A stretch of DNA of 64,000 bases from Stieleria magnilauensis (lineage in GTDB: Bacteria; Planctomycetota; Planctomycetia; Pirellulales; Pirellulaceae). The position numbers and the translations under genes are program-made. This document shows positions 9,901-18,703 of this stretch, piece after piece (position 1 is the first letter of the stretch; each line of letters opens with the position of its first letter). The notes below the pieces were generated by a model. It ran no database searches and was not told where the DNA came from. It saw nothing but the letters and a program-made list of their open reading frames with translations. The stretch is taken from positions 7,132,233 to 7,196,232 of the forward strand of contig CP036432.1 in the NCBI GenBank assembly GCA_007753675.1. Reading direction: 5' to 3'.

Positions 9901-12900
9901 TGACGTAACGATCAAAGTGGTCGACCCGGCGGGCAAACCGGTCGGAACGGCGGTCCAGTTGGAGGTGTTCGAAGTCACAGGGGCAGAGAGCGCGAACCAG
10001 ACTGGCAACCAAGTGACCGCGCGACGCAATCGGAGCGGTCGAACGGGAGAGCGGCGGGTGGAAGCCTTCGACCTGACGACCGATGCCGAAGACGGGCAAG
10101 CCAGCGAGACGGTCCAGATCGAACGCAGCGGTACCTACATCGTGCGGGCAACGGGCAATGACCGATTTGGGAATTCCGTCAGCGGCCAGGCACGGCTGCA
10201 GATCTCGGGCGACGACGACACCACGCGGCTGCGGATTTTGGCCGACCAGCACAACTATCGCGTCGGCGACAACGCCAACGTGCGGTTGCACTGGCGCGAT
10301 GCCCCCGCATTGGCGTTGATCACGTTCGATGGAGCGTCGGTGCTGGGCCACCGCTTGGTGCAACTGAAGCAGGGGGAAAACAAGATCGACATCCCGATCG
10401 ACGCGGATCTGGCGCCGAATTTTCATCTGTCCGCCAGCGTGATGCAGCGCAGCAAGTTGCATCATGCCCTCAGTGGTTTCGTCGTCACCAAACGATTGCA
10501 GGTCAAACTGACGCCGTCGACAACGGATCTCAAGCCGACCGACCGCGTCAAGGTCGACATCGAAGTGACCGACTCGAGTGGCCGTCCGGTGGCCGCGGAG
10601 CTGGCGATGTCGTTGGTTCAGTCGAGTTTGCTCGATCGGTTCGGCTCCGCCGGCCCCGAGATCATGACGGCGTTCACCAGCGGGCTTCGTCAACGACGAA
10701 TGCGGCAAACCTCCAGTTGCGAATTCAGCTACGCCACCCAGACTCGCTCGATCAACGAAGCCTTGCTCGTCGAAGCGGAACGCCGATCACGGCGATTGGC
10801 CGAGGCGGGCGCGATCGTGGACCTGTTCGCTGACAACGACGTCTCCTTGGAATTCGCGGAGATCGCAGGCGACGTCATCACCGAGGATGAACCGTTCGAT
10901 CGAAATCAAACCGTCGACTTCGGTTACGCCGGGGGCGCGACGTCTTGGCGCTCTCTCGACGCCAATTTCGACGTGGACAGCGACGGTGCAGTGGAGCAGA
11001 TGCAGCAAGAACTCATGATGCAGCGGCAATGGTCGCGTGGATCGACGGCAACGTCCAACGCATTGTCGTTGTACGTCCAAATGAACGGCCGGGGCGGCGC
11101 ATCGCGAGGCCGCGGCATTGAAGCGGCCCAACTGGGTGACCGCCCCTGGAATCAGGATGCGTGGTTCTGGGGTGCAAATGCCCCCGCATCGATCAGTCAA
11201 TTCGGTCGTGTCGACAGCAAGTCGTTGCAACGCCGCGATGTCACCATCAACGGGTTGACCCTGGATGGAAAACTGGTGGTGGTCAATGGAATGAGTGACG
11301 ATGAAGTCAACCGATTGAACCAGTTCACCGGCGTTCGAATGTTTGGCCAAGCGATCAGCGGCGAGACCGGGTTTTGGGACCCCGTCATCGTGACCGACCA
11401 AGACGGCAAGGCCGAGATCGAAATCACCATGCCGGCCGTCTCAACCGCCTGGAAACTCAGTGCAAGCGCAATCAGTAAGGACACGCTTGCCGGCTCGGAG
11501 TCGGTCGAGCTGACCACGCGTAAAACGTTGTTCGGACAACTACGCGTTCCGCAAGCGTTTACTGTTGGCGACAAAGCGGACATTCAGGTCGAAGTGCACA
11601 ACTCGCTGGAAGGCCCGCGGACCCTTCAAGTGGCGCTTAAAGCAACGATGGGAAACCAGTCGCTGGAACAGAACAAGACCCTCGAAGTCAAGGATGCCGG
11701 GATCGAAACACTGACGTTTCCCATCGAGATCGTTGAATCGGACCAAGTGGAATTGGAATTAACGATCGCGAGTGAAGGCGTCGCCGGGGACACCCATGTT
11801 TCCACAGCCGAGGTCCTGCCGTATGGATTCCCGGTCTATCAAACCGCAAGCGGGGCTGCGTCCCAAAACACGCTGGCATTGATTCAATTGGAACCGAATC
11901 AAAAAGCGCGCGGTCAGTCGCTGGAATTGATGATCGGCGGTGACCGACAGCAGTCATTGCTGGACAGCCTGTTGCGTGGCGAGACGTATTTGCCGCTGCG
12001 TTGTGTGCCGACCAGTTTGCTCGCTCGCAGCGTGTCGGATTGTCTCGGAGGCGTCGCGATGCTGAACCATCTCCGCCGATCCGCCCAACAAGATTCACCC
12101 GAGGGCGCGCAAGTCAGCGGCATCGTCGCCGCTGCGGTCAGCCATCTGATCGCGTCGCAGCGGGACGATGGCGGTTGGAGTTTGGCGGGTCATTCGGCCG
12201 GCCCGGCTGATCCGATCAGCACGGCACGCGCGATGTGGGCGTTGGTCCAGGCACGACGCGCGGGATTCGCGGTGCCGGAGCGACAATTTGAATTGGGTGT
12301 CGCGTCACTGAAAAAGGCGTTTGCCGGCGAAACCGATTTGAACCGTCAAGCGGTGCTGTTGGCGGCGTTGGCCGAGTGTGGAGCCGGCGATTTTGCACTG
12401 GCCAATCGGTTGTACCGTGAACGCAATCGATTAGACGATTACGGCCTGGTGCAATTGATGTTGGCTCTGACGGCGCTTCAGCACGACGAGATGGCGGCGG
12501 AACTACTCCCGCTGGTCAATCTCGACGCGGCCGGCGGGCGACCGAGTGTCGGCCGGACCTCGGTGGAACTCGCCGCGCTCGAGTTGATCGCGTTGCAACG
12601 GATGGAGCTGCGACCAGAGCTGAGGGTAAAACTTGCCGAGCGGCTGATGGCCGCGCGGGCCGGTTCACGCTGGCCGGTGGAATCGGATAACGGTCCGGCA
12701 ATCGCAGCGTTGGCGGCGCATTTCGGCCAAAGCCCGCCGCAGCGGGAGCGGGTTGAAGTGACGATTTACGTCAACGGTGAACCGCTGGAACCGTTGACGC
12801 TGGATCCAGGTGCGGAGAGTCGCCGTATCCGCGTGCCCGATGAGATGCTCGTCGACGGCCAGCAACGGATCGAATTTGAGTTGGAAGGTCGCGGCGAATT

Positions 12901-15238
12901 TTCTTACAGCGCCGTCCTGACCGGTTTTTCAGATGCCGACTCGATCAGCAGCACCACAAAAGACTGGTCGATCGGGCGACGTTACGAACCCGATCAATTG
13001 CGCGTCGACGGCCGGCCGATTCTCCGCGGATACCGCGTGATCGATGGCAGCCACCCCTGGGCGCCGAACAAGTTGAGCCAGCTTCCCGTCGGAGCGCGTG
13101 CCCTGGTCACGCTGACGCCACGGGTCCGCTACCAGAATTCGCGTCCGCTGCGGACGTACTTGATGTTGGTCGAGCCGATCCCGGCGGGTTGCACGATCTT
13201 GGAGGAAACGATCAGCGGCGTGTTCGATCGCTACGACATCACTCCCGGTGCGATCACGTTTTACATCGGCGATTCGAAAACCCCCGGTGACATTCGTTAC
13301 TCGTTGGCGGGCTACTTGCCCGGCAACTACCGGACCGCTCCTGCGGTCTTAAAAAGTTACTATTCACCCTCGGAGATTGCCGTCACCGAGCCGCAATCGT
13401 TACGCGTGCTGCCACTCGGTGAAACGTCCGCCGACGAATACAAGCTGACCCCCGACGAGTTGTTCGAACTCGGTAAAGTTCATTTCGACAAGGGCGAATT
13501 CCAGAAAGCATACGATTCACTTCACCAATTGCACGAGAACTGGCAGCTTCAGACGGCCCCCTATCAAGAAACGGTGTCGCTGCTGTTTCGCGCCTCGATG
13601 AAACTGGGCAACGATGCGGAGATCGTCAGATTCTTTGAGATCATCAAGGAACGATTCCCCGAAGTCGAGTTGTCGTTTGAGGAAATTTTGACCGTCGCAA
13701 AGTCGTATCGAGAAATTGCCGAGTACGAACGCAGCTACTTGGTTTATCGCACGACCGTTCAAGCGAGTTTCGAAAAAGAGAATCAGGTCGCCGGTTTTTT
13801 GAATGCGCGCGGCGAGTTTCTGCGAAGTGTCCAAGCGATGGAGTCATTGCTGCGTGATTACCCCGCTGAATCCTATGTCGCCACCGCCAGTTATGCGCTC
13901 TCCCAAGAGGTCTATCGGCGAGCCGAGACGGTCGCCGAGGATGAGAAGTTGATGGAGTCGGGGGTCACGCGTGTCGATTTGATCGACAGTTCGATTCGCA
14001 AGCTCGACGACTTTGTCACCAACTGGCCCGAAGACCCGTCCAGCGATCAAGCCAGCTTTGCGCTCGCGACGGCATTGATCGATCTGGAGCAGTACACGCT
14101 GGCGATTCGACGTGGTCAGCAATACGCCCAGCGTTATCCCGACAGCCGGTTGCTCGATTCGTTCTGGTACATGATCGGATTCTGCTACTTTGAACTTCAG
14201 GATCACGAGCAGGCGCTTCGGATGTGTCAGAAGGTTGCCGAGGCAACGTTTACGGATCCCCAATCGGGTGCGTCGCGCCAAGCGGATAACAAGTGGGAAG
14301 CCGTCTACATCATGGGGCAAATCCATCACAGTCTCGGTCAGGCGGCCAAGGCGATCGATGAGTACGCCAAAGTAAGCGACCGATTCAAGGATGCAGCGGA
14401 AGCGATCGAATTCTTCAGCCGTCAATCGGTATCGTTGCCCGATGTGACGACGCTGTTGGCCAAGGACGAGAGTGAAGTGTTACTGCAGCACCGAAACGTC
14501 TCGTCGGTATTAATCAAGGTGTATCGGATCGACTTGATGAAGTTCGGGTTGACGCAGCGGAATCTGGACAAGATCACCGCGATCAATCTGGCGGGGATCA
14601 AACCGTATCACCAAGAGACAGTCGAACTGGGCGACGGAAAGGATTACCGAGACCGCGAAACGAAGATCGCATTGCCGCTGAAAGAGCAAGGCGCCTATCT
14701 CGTCGTCGGACGATCCGACAATCTCTACACGTCCGGGCTGATGGTCGTCAGCCCACTGGCTTTGACGGTAGAAGAAGATTCCGTGTCGGGCCGGGTCCGC
14801 GTCAGCGTCAAGGATCAAACCGCGGATGCGTTTGTCGGCGACGTGCACGTCAAGGTGATCGGCTCGGCCAACGACCAGTTTGTCTCCGGGCAAACGGATC
14901 TGCGCGGGTTGTTCGTCGCCGACGGGATCGAAGGGACCAGCACGGTGATCGCGGTCGGTCAAAACGACCAGTATGCGTTTCACCGCGGATCGGTCTTCCT
15001 GCAGCAGCCGCGCGAAGAAGAACTGAACCGACAACCCGCTCAGGCCAACGACCCGTTCGGAGGTCCCGCCGATGCCCTGCCTCAACAACCCGCCGCGGGG
15101 CAAAACGTGAAAGGCGGCAAGGCATTGCTGAACAATCTGTTCAATCAGAACGGCGTCTTTCAGCAGGAGCAAAAGATGAACATCGAGGGGTTGATGAACA
15201 ATCGTCGCGAAGGCGTGCAATCCAAAGAAGCGTATTGA
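6917..15238 (+). CDS. giant exported TPR / alpha-2-macroglobulin-like protein
   Basis: The protein has 2773 residues. ATG 6917 is preferred over GTG 6902 because GGAG precedes it and it opens a signal peptide (MARIGSNVLRG, then a hydrophobic run ending GVAA). Residues ~60-560 are TPR-like helical pairs. A macroglobulin-type section follows, with an MG2-like stretch around TGYLFTDRPVYRPGE and further beta domains. An A2M core around residue 1490 contains WDPVIVTDQDGKAEI and TAWKLSASA, followed by an all-helical toroid-like domain. At the usual thioester site the sequence is LRCVPTS with Cys1696, lacking the Glu-Gln of CxEQ, so a thioester is unlikely. A second TPR block starts near residue 2180. 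Bacterial relatives are periplasmic protease traps; that role here is inference. It is far longer than the usual ~1500-1900 residues. The repeat array begins seven bases after its stop. Confidence 0.88.
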   Translation: MARIGSNVLRGVFLVSLIWGGVGTGVAADPGGPVDSDGRPSITSVVRIPTAVHDAMQARRYQDAVKAIESELQNDAVTAPDYLIYLKALALSHADQRDDAVAAYLELENRFPKSEWVSRSRFGRAAVAVMNRQYNVAGEIYQREAERLLSRGRKDELAKIYLEFADRFFEGVPANDPSRAKQPDYKQALEYYREANKLGPTVRRRQQIEFRVARCIEALNQLDQAAKAYQDFLAQHGDPSPKSGVSASIELQSDAMYRLGLVQLENKQPSAARRTWQDFLSKHGPPLDPSDALADRLANATYRLAHTYGLPNPATDGNLELGVTLAERFLKAYPDHKLAPKAELEIAQGYESRRRNVQAIDRLESLIANPDYRGSDQLAIARRMLGQSYFAQNEFDKAIEAWKEFLEKHPTDSQWPDVQQKIIGAEFAAAQYALNEKDFAKARALWQTFLNKYPLDQRAPSILLQFGEMNKRDALDRHQQRVDAAIKKGQSGAEIRLNQTCRDLLEDAIADWQRLVEKYPDTNQASLASLRIGITLEEQLERRKEALESYNKVKGASEGAAKQRIARLTRPELQVMTKRKFRSDEQAGILLTTRNLEKVSVAVYTIDMTDYFRKMHLATGVEKLDIALIDPDQQFEHSVDDYEPFKRIDQEVTIPIDGPGVTAVTVSSDKMEATTMVVVSDLDILVKSSRNELFLFAQNMRTGKPAEGVSVLVSDGASVFEELVTDAEGIVRSQSKRLRDIKDLRVFAVHEGQIASTVTNLNGLDFAVGLVPTGYLFTDRPVYRPGELVNIKGIVRWVDQDRFTFRESETFSLDVYDARGRKLKTEKVTLNAFGSLHTNMVLPPSAVPGRCRIHLHRRSTPNQPELSFESQFEVKQFKLEPVQLTIQTDQDVYFRGDAITATVALKYYYGAPLPGEEISYSIGGESERQIAKTDADGKIELKFPTRRFSESQAITIDVACPQRNVAESQRVFLATRGFNVNVTTGRSVYIAGETFDVTIKVVDPAGKPVGTAVQLEVFEVTGAESANQTGNQVTARRNRSGRTGERRVEAFDLTTDAEDGQASETVQIERSGTYIVRATGNDRFGNSVSGQARLQISGDDDTTRLRILADQHNYRVGDNANVRLHWRDAPALALITFDGASVLGHRLVQLKQGENKIDIPIDADLAPNFHLSASVMQRSKLHHALSGFVVTKRLQVKLTPSTTDLKPTDRVKVDIEVTDSSGRPVAAELAMSLVQSSLLDRFGSAGPEIMTAFTSGLRQRRMRQTSSCEFSYATQTRSINEALLVEAERRSRRLAEAGAIVDLFADNDVSLEFAEIAGDVITEDEPFDRNQTVDFGYAGGATSWRSLDANFDVDSDGAVEQMQQELMMQRQWSRGSTATSNALSLYVQMNGRGGASRGRGIEAAQLGDRPWNQDAWFWGANAPASISQFGRVDSKSLQRRDVTINGLTLDGKLVVVNGMSDDEVNRLNQFTGVRMFGQAISGETGFWDPVIVTDQDGKAEIEITMPAVSTAWKLSASAISKDTLAGSESVELTTRKTLFGQLRVPQAFTVGDKADIQVEVHNSLEGPRTLQVALKATMGNQSLEQNKTLEVKDAGIETLTFPIEIVESDQVELELTIASEGVAGDTHVSTAEVLPYGFPVYQTASGAASQNTLALIQLEPNQKARGQSLELMIGGDRQQSLLDSLLRGETYLPLRCVPTSLLARSVSDCLGGVAMLNHLRRSAQQDSPEGAQVSGIVAAAVSHLIASQRDDGGWSLAGHSAGPADPISTARAMWALVQARRAGFAVPERQFELGVASLKKAFAGETDLNRQAVLLAALAECGAGDFALANRLYRERNRLDDYGLVQLMLALTALQHDEMAAELLPLVNLDAAGGRPSVGRTSVELAALELIALQRMELRPELRVKLAERLMAARAGSRWPVESDNGPAIAALAAHFGQSPPQRERVEVTIYVNGEPLEPLTLDPGAESRRIRVPDEMLVDGQQRIEFELEGRGEFSYSAVLTGFSDADSISSTTKDWSIGRRYEPDQLRVDGRPILRGYRVIDGSHPWAPNKLSQLPVGARALVTLTPRVRYQNSRPLRTYLMLVEPIPAGCTILEETISGVFDRYDITPGAITFYIGDSKTPGDIRYSLAGYLPGNYRTAPAVLKSYYSPSEIAVTEPQSLRVLPLGETSADEYKLTPDELFELGKVHFDKGEFQKAYDSLHQLHENWQLQTAPYQETVSLLFRASMKLGNDAEIVRFFEIIKERFPEVELSFEEILTVAKSYREIAEYERSYLVYRTTVQASFEKENQVAGFLNARGEFLRSVQAMESLLRDYPAESYVATASYALSQEVYRRAETVAEDEKLMESGVTRVDLIDSSIRKLDDFVTNWPEDPSSDQASFALATALIDLEQYTLAIRRGQQYAQRYPDSRLLDSFWYMIGFCYFELQDHEQALRMCQKVAEATFTDPQSGASRQADNKWEAVYIMGQIHHSLGQAAKAIDEYAKVSDRFKDAAEAIEFFSRQSVSLPDVTTLLAKDESEVLLQHRNVSSVLIKVYRIDLMKFGLTQRNLDKITAINLAGIKPYHQETVELGDGKDYRDRETKIALPLKEQGAYLVVGRSDNLYTSGLMVVSPLALTVEEDSVSGRVRVSVKDQTADAFVGDVHVKVIGSANDQFVSGQTDLRGLFVADGIEGTSTVIAVGQNDQYAFHRGSVFLQQPREEELNRQPAQANDPFGGPADALPQQPAAGQNVKGGKALLNNLFNQNGVFQQEQKMNIEGLMNNRREGVQSKEAY

Positions 15239-15245
15239 TCCCGCT

Positions 15246-16111
15246 CTGGTGTGCAGGCTTCAGCCGCCCATTTCGCTGCTTCGCAGCGCGAGCAGATGCG
15301 TCTCAAGGCTGGACACCAACCTGCGCTGGTGTGCAGGCTTTAGCCGCCCATTTCGCTGCTCCGCAGCGAGCAGATGCGCCTAAAGGCTGGACACCAACAT
15401 GGGCTGGTGTGCAGGCTTTAGCCGCTCGTTTCGCTGCTTCGCAGCGAGCAGATGCGCCTAAAGGCTGGACACCAACCTGCGCTGGTGTGCAGGCTTTAGC
15501 CGCCCATCTTGCTGCTTCGCAGCGCGAGCAGATGCGCCTAAAGGCTGGACACCAACACGCGCTGGTGTGCAGGCTTTAGCCGCCCGTCTTGCTGCTTCGC
15601 AGCGCGTGCGGATGCGCCTAAAGGCTGGACACCAACACGCGCTGGTGTGCAGGCTTCAGCCGCTCGTCTTGCTGCTTCGCAGCGCGTGCAGATGCGCCTA
15701 AAGGCTGGACACCAACCTGCGCTGGTGTCCAGGCTTTAGCCGCTCGTCTTGCTGCTCCGCAGCGCGTGCAGATGCGTCTCAAGGCTGGACACCAACACGC
15801 GCTGGTGTGCAGGCTTTAGCCGCCCATCTTGCTGCTTCGCAGCGCGAGCAGATGCGCCTAAAGGCTGGACACCAACACGCGCTGGTGTGCAGGCTTCAGC
15901 CGCTCGTTTCGCTGCTTCGCAGCGAGCAGATGCGCCTAAAGGCTGGACACCAACCTGCGCTGGTGTGCAGGCTTCAGCCGCTCGTTTCGCTGCCTCGCAG
16001 CGAGCAGATGCGCCTAAAGGCTGGACACCAACACGCGCTGGTGTGCAGGCTTTAGCCGCCCATCTTGCTGCCTCGCAGCGACCCGGATGCGCCTAAAGGC
16101 TGGACACCAAC
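15246..16111 (+). repeat. tandem array A: 11 units of a 78-80 bp near-palindromic repeat
   Basis: Units start at 15246, 15326, 15404, 15482, 15562, 15642, 15722, 15802, 15882, 15960 and 16038. Each begins CTGGTGTGCAGGCT and ends GGCTGGACACCAAC, and these ends pair as an outer stem (TGGTGTGCA with TGGACACCA, 8 of 9). Inside lie three small hairpins: GGCTTTAGCC, a central CGCTGC-loop-GCAGCG, and GCCTAAAGGC. The 78 and 80 bp forms differ by a GC insertion after the central hairpin. There are no unique spacers, so it is not a CRISPR array. The array starts seven bases after the preceding stop and runs in the direction of transcription. The same unit occurs at 36831-37386 on the other strand and, decayed, at 45826-45889. 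Confidence 0.95.
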
Positions 16112-16320
16112 GGCATTCACGCTTCCCTCGCCAATGACGGCGAGTCTCACGCGTGACGGTTGTCCCTCAGTCTTGGCGATCCAACGTCAATGGTTTGCGA
16201 TTGAGGGGCAATCGTCAGTCATGCCGGCGAACTTCTGGCGCCCCGCTTTAACCGCGAACTACGCTTGCGAGACCTCCAAGATAGTGCTTCCCTACCAAGT
16301 AGATGATGAGATAAAGCCTG

Positions 16321-17571
16321 ATGGCGACAGCATCGACGAATGCGAATCCGGTTCGATCATTCCTATACAACAACTCCATGTTCCTGGTCCTGGGATCGTT
16401 GGCTGCCTTGTTATGGGCCAACGCCGATGGCTTGTTTTCCGGGCATTCGTATCACAACTTTGTGCACGTCAACCTGTGGCCGTTTGCCGGATCGGGGCAC
16501 GGCGATCACGGCGGTCATGGTTTGACATTCCACTTTGTGGTCAACGATATTCTGATGGCATTGTTCTTTGCCATTGCCGCCAAAGAAGTTTGGGAATCGA
16601 TTTTGCCCGGTGGGGCACTCTCCAACATGCGGACCGCCGCGACACCCCTGTTGGCAACCGCCGGCGGTGTGGTCGGTCCTTCGGTGGTCTATCTGGTCGG
16701 TGCCGTTGCCGTGGGGCAATACTCCGAACTTGGAAACGGATGGGCGATCCCCTGTGCGACCGACATTGCCTTCAGCTATCTGATTGCGCGTTTGATCTTC
16801 GGCAACGGGCATCCGGCGATTTCGTTCTTGCTGCTGTTGGCGATTGCCGACGATGCCTTGGGGCTGGCGATCTTGGCGGTGTTCTATCCGTCCAGCGAGG
16901 TCAACCTCGCGTGGTTGGGCCTGACGGCGATCGCCGTCACGACAGGCTTGGGTTTCAAACGCAGCGGGATACGAAATTTCTGGTGGTATTTGGCCATCCC
17001 GGGAATCATGAGTTGGATCTCGTTCTACATGGCCGGCATTCACGCGGCACTCGGTTTGGTGCCGATCATCGCCACCTTGCCCCACGCGAACACTGATGCG
17101 GGACTGTTTGCCGAAACCGGTGAAGAAACAGATACATTGAACCAGTTCGAGCATTGGTGGAAAGAACCCGTCGAGCTGATCTTGGGTCTGTTCGCCTTGG
17201 TCAACGCCGGCGTGGTGTTGTCGAGTGTCGGCGCGGGAACCTGGCTGGTGACCATGGGGCTGTTCGTGGGCAAACCCCTCGGGATTTTCGCTTTCAGCTA
17301 CTTCGCCGTTCGCGTGTTAAAACTCGATTTGCCCGGCGGAATGAACCTCAAACACGTCGCAGTGATCGGTTGCATCGCCAGCTTAGGGTTCACCGTGGCC
17401 CTGTTCGTCTCGACCGCTGCATTCCCGAATCCGGGTCCGATCCAAGACTCCGTCAAGATGGGCGCGTTGCTGAGCTTCCTGGCGCCGGTCAGCGCCTTGG
17501 CGACGGCCTGGTTGATGGGCATTCGCCCGGCGTTCCTGGGCGGTGGCGAGGACGTTAGCCCGGACGCGTAG
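16321..17571 (+). CDS. nhaA: Na+/H+ antiporter NhaA
   Basis: This 416-residue polytopic inner-membrane protein exchanges Na+ for H+ and supports pH and salt homeostasis, as expected for a marine bacterium. The functional aspartates of the family are visible: CATDIAFS corresponds to E. coli Asp133, and AIADDALG to the Asp163-Asp164 ion-binding pair. About eleven hydrophobic segments fit the fold. A His/Gly-rich loop (GHGDHGGHG) between the first two membrane segments is longer than usual. The ATG has only a weak purine stretch upstream. The gene follows 209 bases after repeat array A and converges with flhB. Confidence 0.95.
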   Translation: MATASTNANPVRSFLYNNSMFLVLGSLAALLWANADGLFSGHSYHNFVHVNLWPFAGSGHGDHGGHGLTFHFVVNDILMALFFAIAAKEVWESILPGGALSNMRTAATPLLATAGGVVGPSVVYLVGAVAVGQYSELGNGWAIPCATDIAFSYLIARLIFGNGHPAISFLLLLAIADDALGLAILAVFYPSSEVNLAWLGLTAIAVTTGLGFKRSGIRNFWWYLAIPGIMSWISFYMAGIHAALGLVPIIATLPHANTDAGLFAETGEETDTLNQFEHWWKEPVELILGLFALVNAGVVLSSVGAGTWLVTMGLFVGKPLGIFAFSYFAVRVLKLDLPGGMNLKHVAVIGCIASLGFTVALFVSTAAFPNPGPIQDSVKMGALLSFLAPVSALATAWLMGIRPAFLGGGEDVSPDA

Positions 17572-17583
17572 GCAAGAGTCGCC

Positions 17584-17603
17584 GCGTTGCCCCTTCGCAA
17601 CGC
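17584..17603. terminator. hairpin between convergent nhaA and flhB
   Basis: GCGTTGC and GCAACGC form a perfect 7 bp stem around a six-base loop in the 61-base gap between the two convergent genes. There is no clear T run on either side, so the terminator role is inferred from position. Confidence 0.4.
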
Positions 17604-17632
17604 ACGTGTGCTGACCTGATCGCGTTGAAGCG

Positions 17633-18700
17633 TTAGATCGCCGAACGCATGCGATTGACGAAGTTCAGGATTTCGGCGACCGCCTGGTACAACTCGAACG
17701 GGATCGCGTTGCCGATTTCGACATTCTTGAACAGGAATCGCGCCACCGGTTTTCTCTCGACCACGGGCACACCGTTTTCCTTGGCGATCGCGATGATCTT
17801 TTTCGCCACGAAGTCCGCTCCCTTGGCGATCACGATCGGTGCTTCCATGTTGTCGCGGTCGTATTGAACCGCGACGGCGAAGTGGGTCGGGTTGGTGATG
17901 ACGACGGATGCCTTGGGCACGTCCGAAAGCATCCGCTTACGCCCCATTTCGGCTTGCAGTTGTTTGATCCGTGCCCGAACCATCGGATCACCCTCGGACG
18001 ATTTGTGTTCCTCCTTGATGTCTTGCCGGCTCATCTTCATGTCTTCCAGGTGTTTCCATTTTTGGAATCCCAAGTCGACCATGCCGATGAAGGTGATCGT
18101 GGCGGCGATGGCCAGTGAGCATTGGACCAACAATCCGCCGAGAAAGAACATCAGTTCTTGAATCGAACCGAATCCGGAGGTCGTGATCTGGTCGATCTTT
18201 GATTGACCGACAAACACGGCGATGGCGACGATGACGGCGGCTTTGGCCAGCGAAAGTGCTCCGCGGACGGCGCTCTGCATCGAGAAGATTTTCTGGAACC
18301 CCTTGATCACGCTCAGTTTGTCGACATTCAATTCCAAGGGTTTAAAGCTGAGGTTGAAACTGGTTTGCAGCAGTCCGGTGGCTGCCGCGAGAATGCCCAG
18401 GGGAGCGACAATCGCCATCACGGCCGCACCGATGCGAAGGGTTTCGTCGATAAAGGCTTTGACCAGCAGACGAGGATCAACCACCACTTCCTCAAATTCG
18501 GTCATGCGGTGTTCGATCGATCCCGTGAGGGTGCCAAAGAACCAATCTCCCAAGGACCAATAGAAAAACGCGGTCGTCGCCAGAATCACTCCGCCGACCA
18601 GCTCCGCGCTGAACCCGATTTGGCCGTCCTCGCGGGCTTTGCGCAACCGCTGCGGTGTTGCTTCCTCGGTCCTCTGATCGCGATCTTGATTCTCGGCCAT
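17633..18700 (-). CDS. flhB: flagellar export switch protein FlhB
   Basis: FlhB is the substrate-specificity switch of the flagellar type III export gate. The 355-residue protein has four hydrophobic segments in its first ~210 residues and a cytoplasmic C-terminal domain with the self-cleavage motif NPTH at residues 270-273, matching Asn269 of Salmonella. The charged N-terminus (RDQRTEEATPQRLRKAREDGQI) is typical. It is the last gene of the minus-strand operon and starts three bases after the fliR stop. The length is normal. Confidence 0.96.
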   Translation of the reverse strand: MAENQDRDQRTEEATPQRLRKAREDGQIGFSAELVGGVILATTAFFYWSLGDWFFGTLTGSIEHRMTEFEEVVVDPRLLVKAFIDETLRIGAAVMAIVAPLGILAAATGLLQTSFNLSFKPLELNVDKLSVIKGFQKIFSMQSAVRGALSLAKAAVIVAIAVFVGQSKIDQITTSGFGSIQELMFFLGGLLVQCSLAIAATITFIGMVDLGFQKWKHLEDMKMSRQDIKEEHKSSEGDPMVRARIKQLQAEMGRKRMLSDVPKASVVITNPTHFAVAVQYDRDNMEAPIVIAKGADFVAKKIIAIAKENGVPVVERKPVARFLFKNVEIGNAIPFELYQAVAEILNFVNRMRSAI

Positions 18701-18703
18701 CGA

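Noticed and set aside
15235..16096. Open frames through the repeat array (for example 15235-15579 and 15749-16096)
   Set aside because: They arise because the repeat units happen to lack stops in some frames. The protein strings change frame between 78 and 80 bp units and show no conserved family.
15246..16111. CRISPR-like regular spacing
   Set aside because: There are no unique spacers: the whole 78-80 bp unit repeats, and no cas genes are present.
16065..17096. 343-residue open frame overlapping the repeat array and nhaA
   Set aside because: It is a shadow frame; nhaA in the other frame has intact family motifs throughout.
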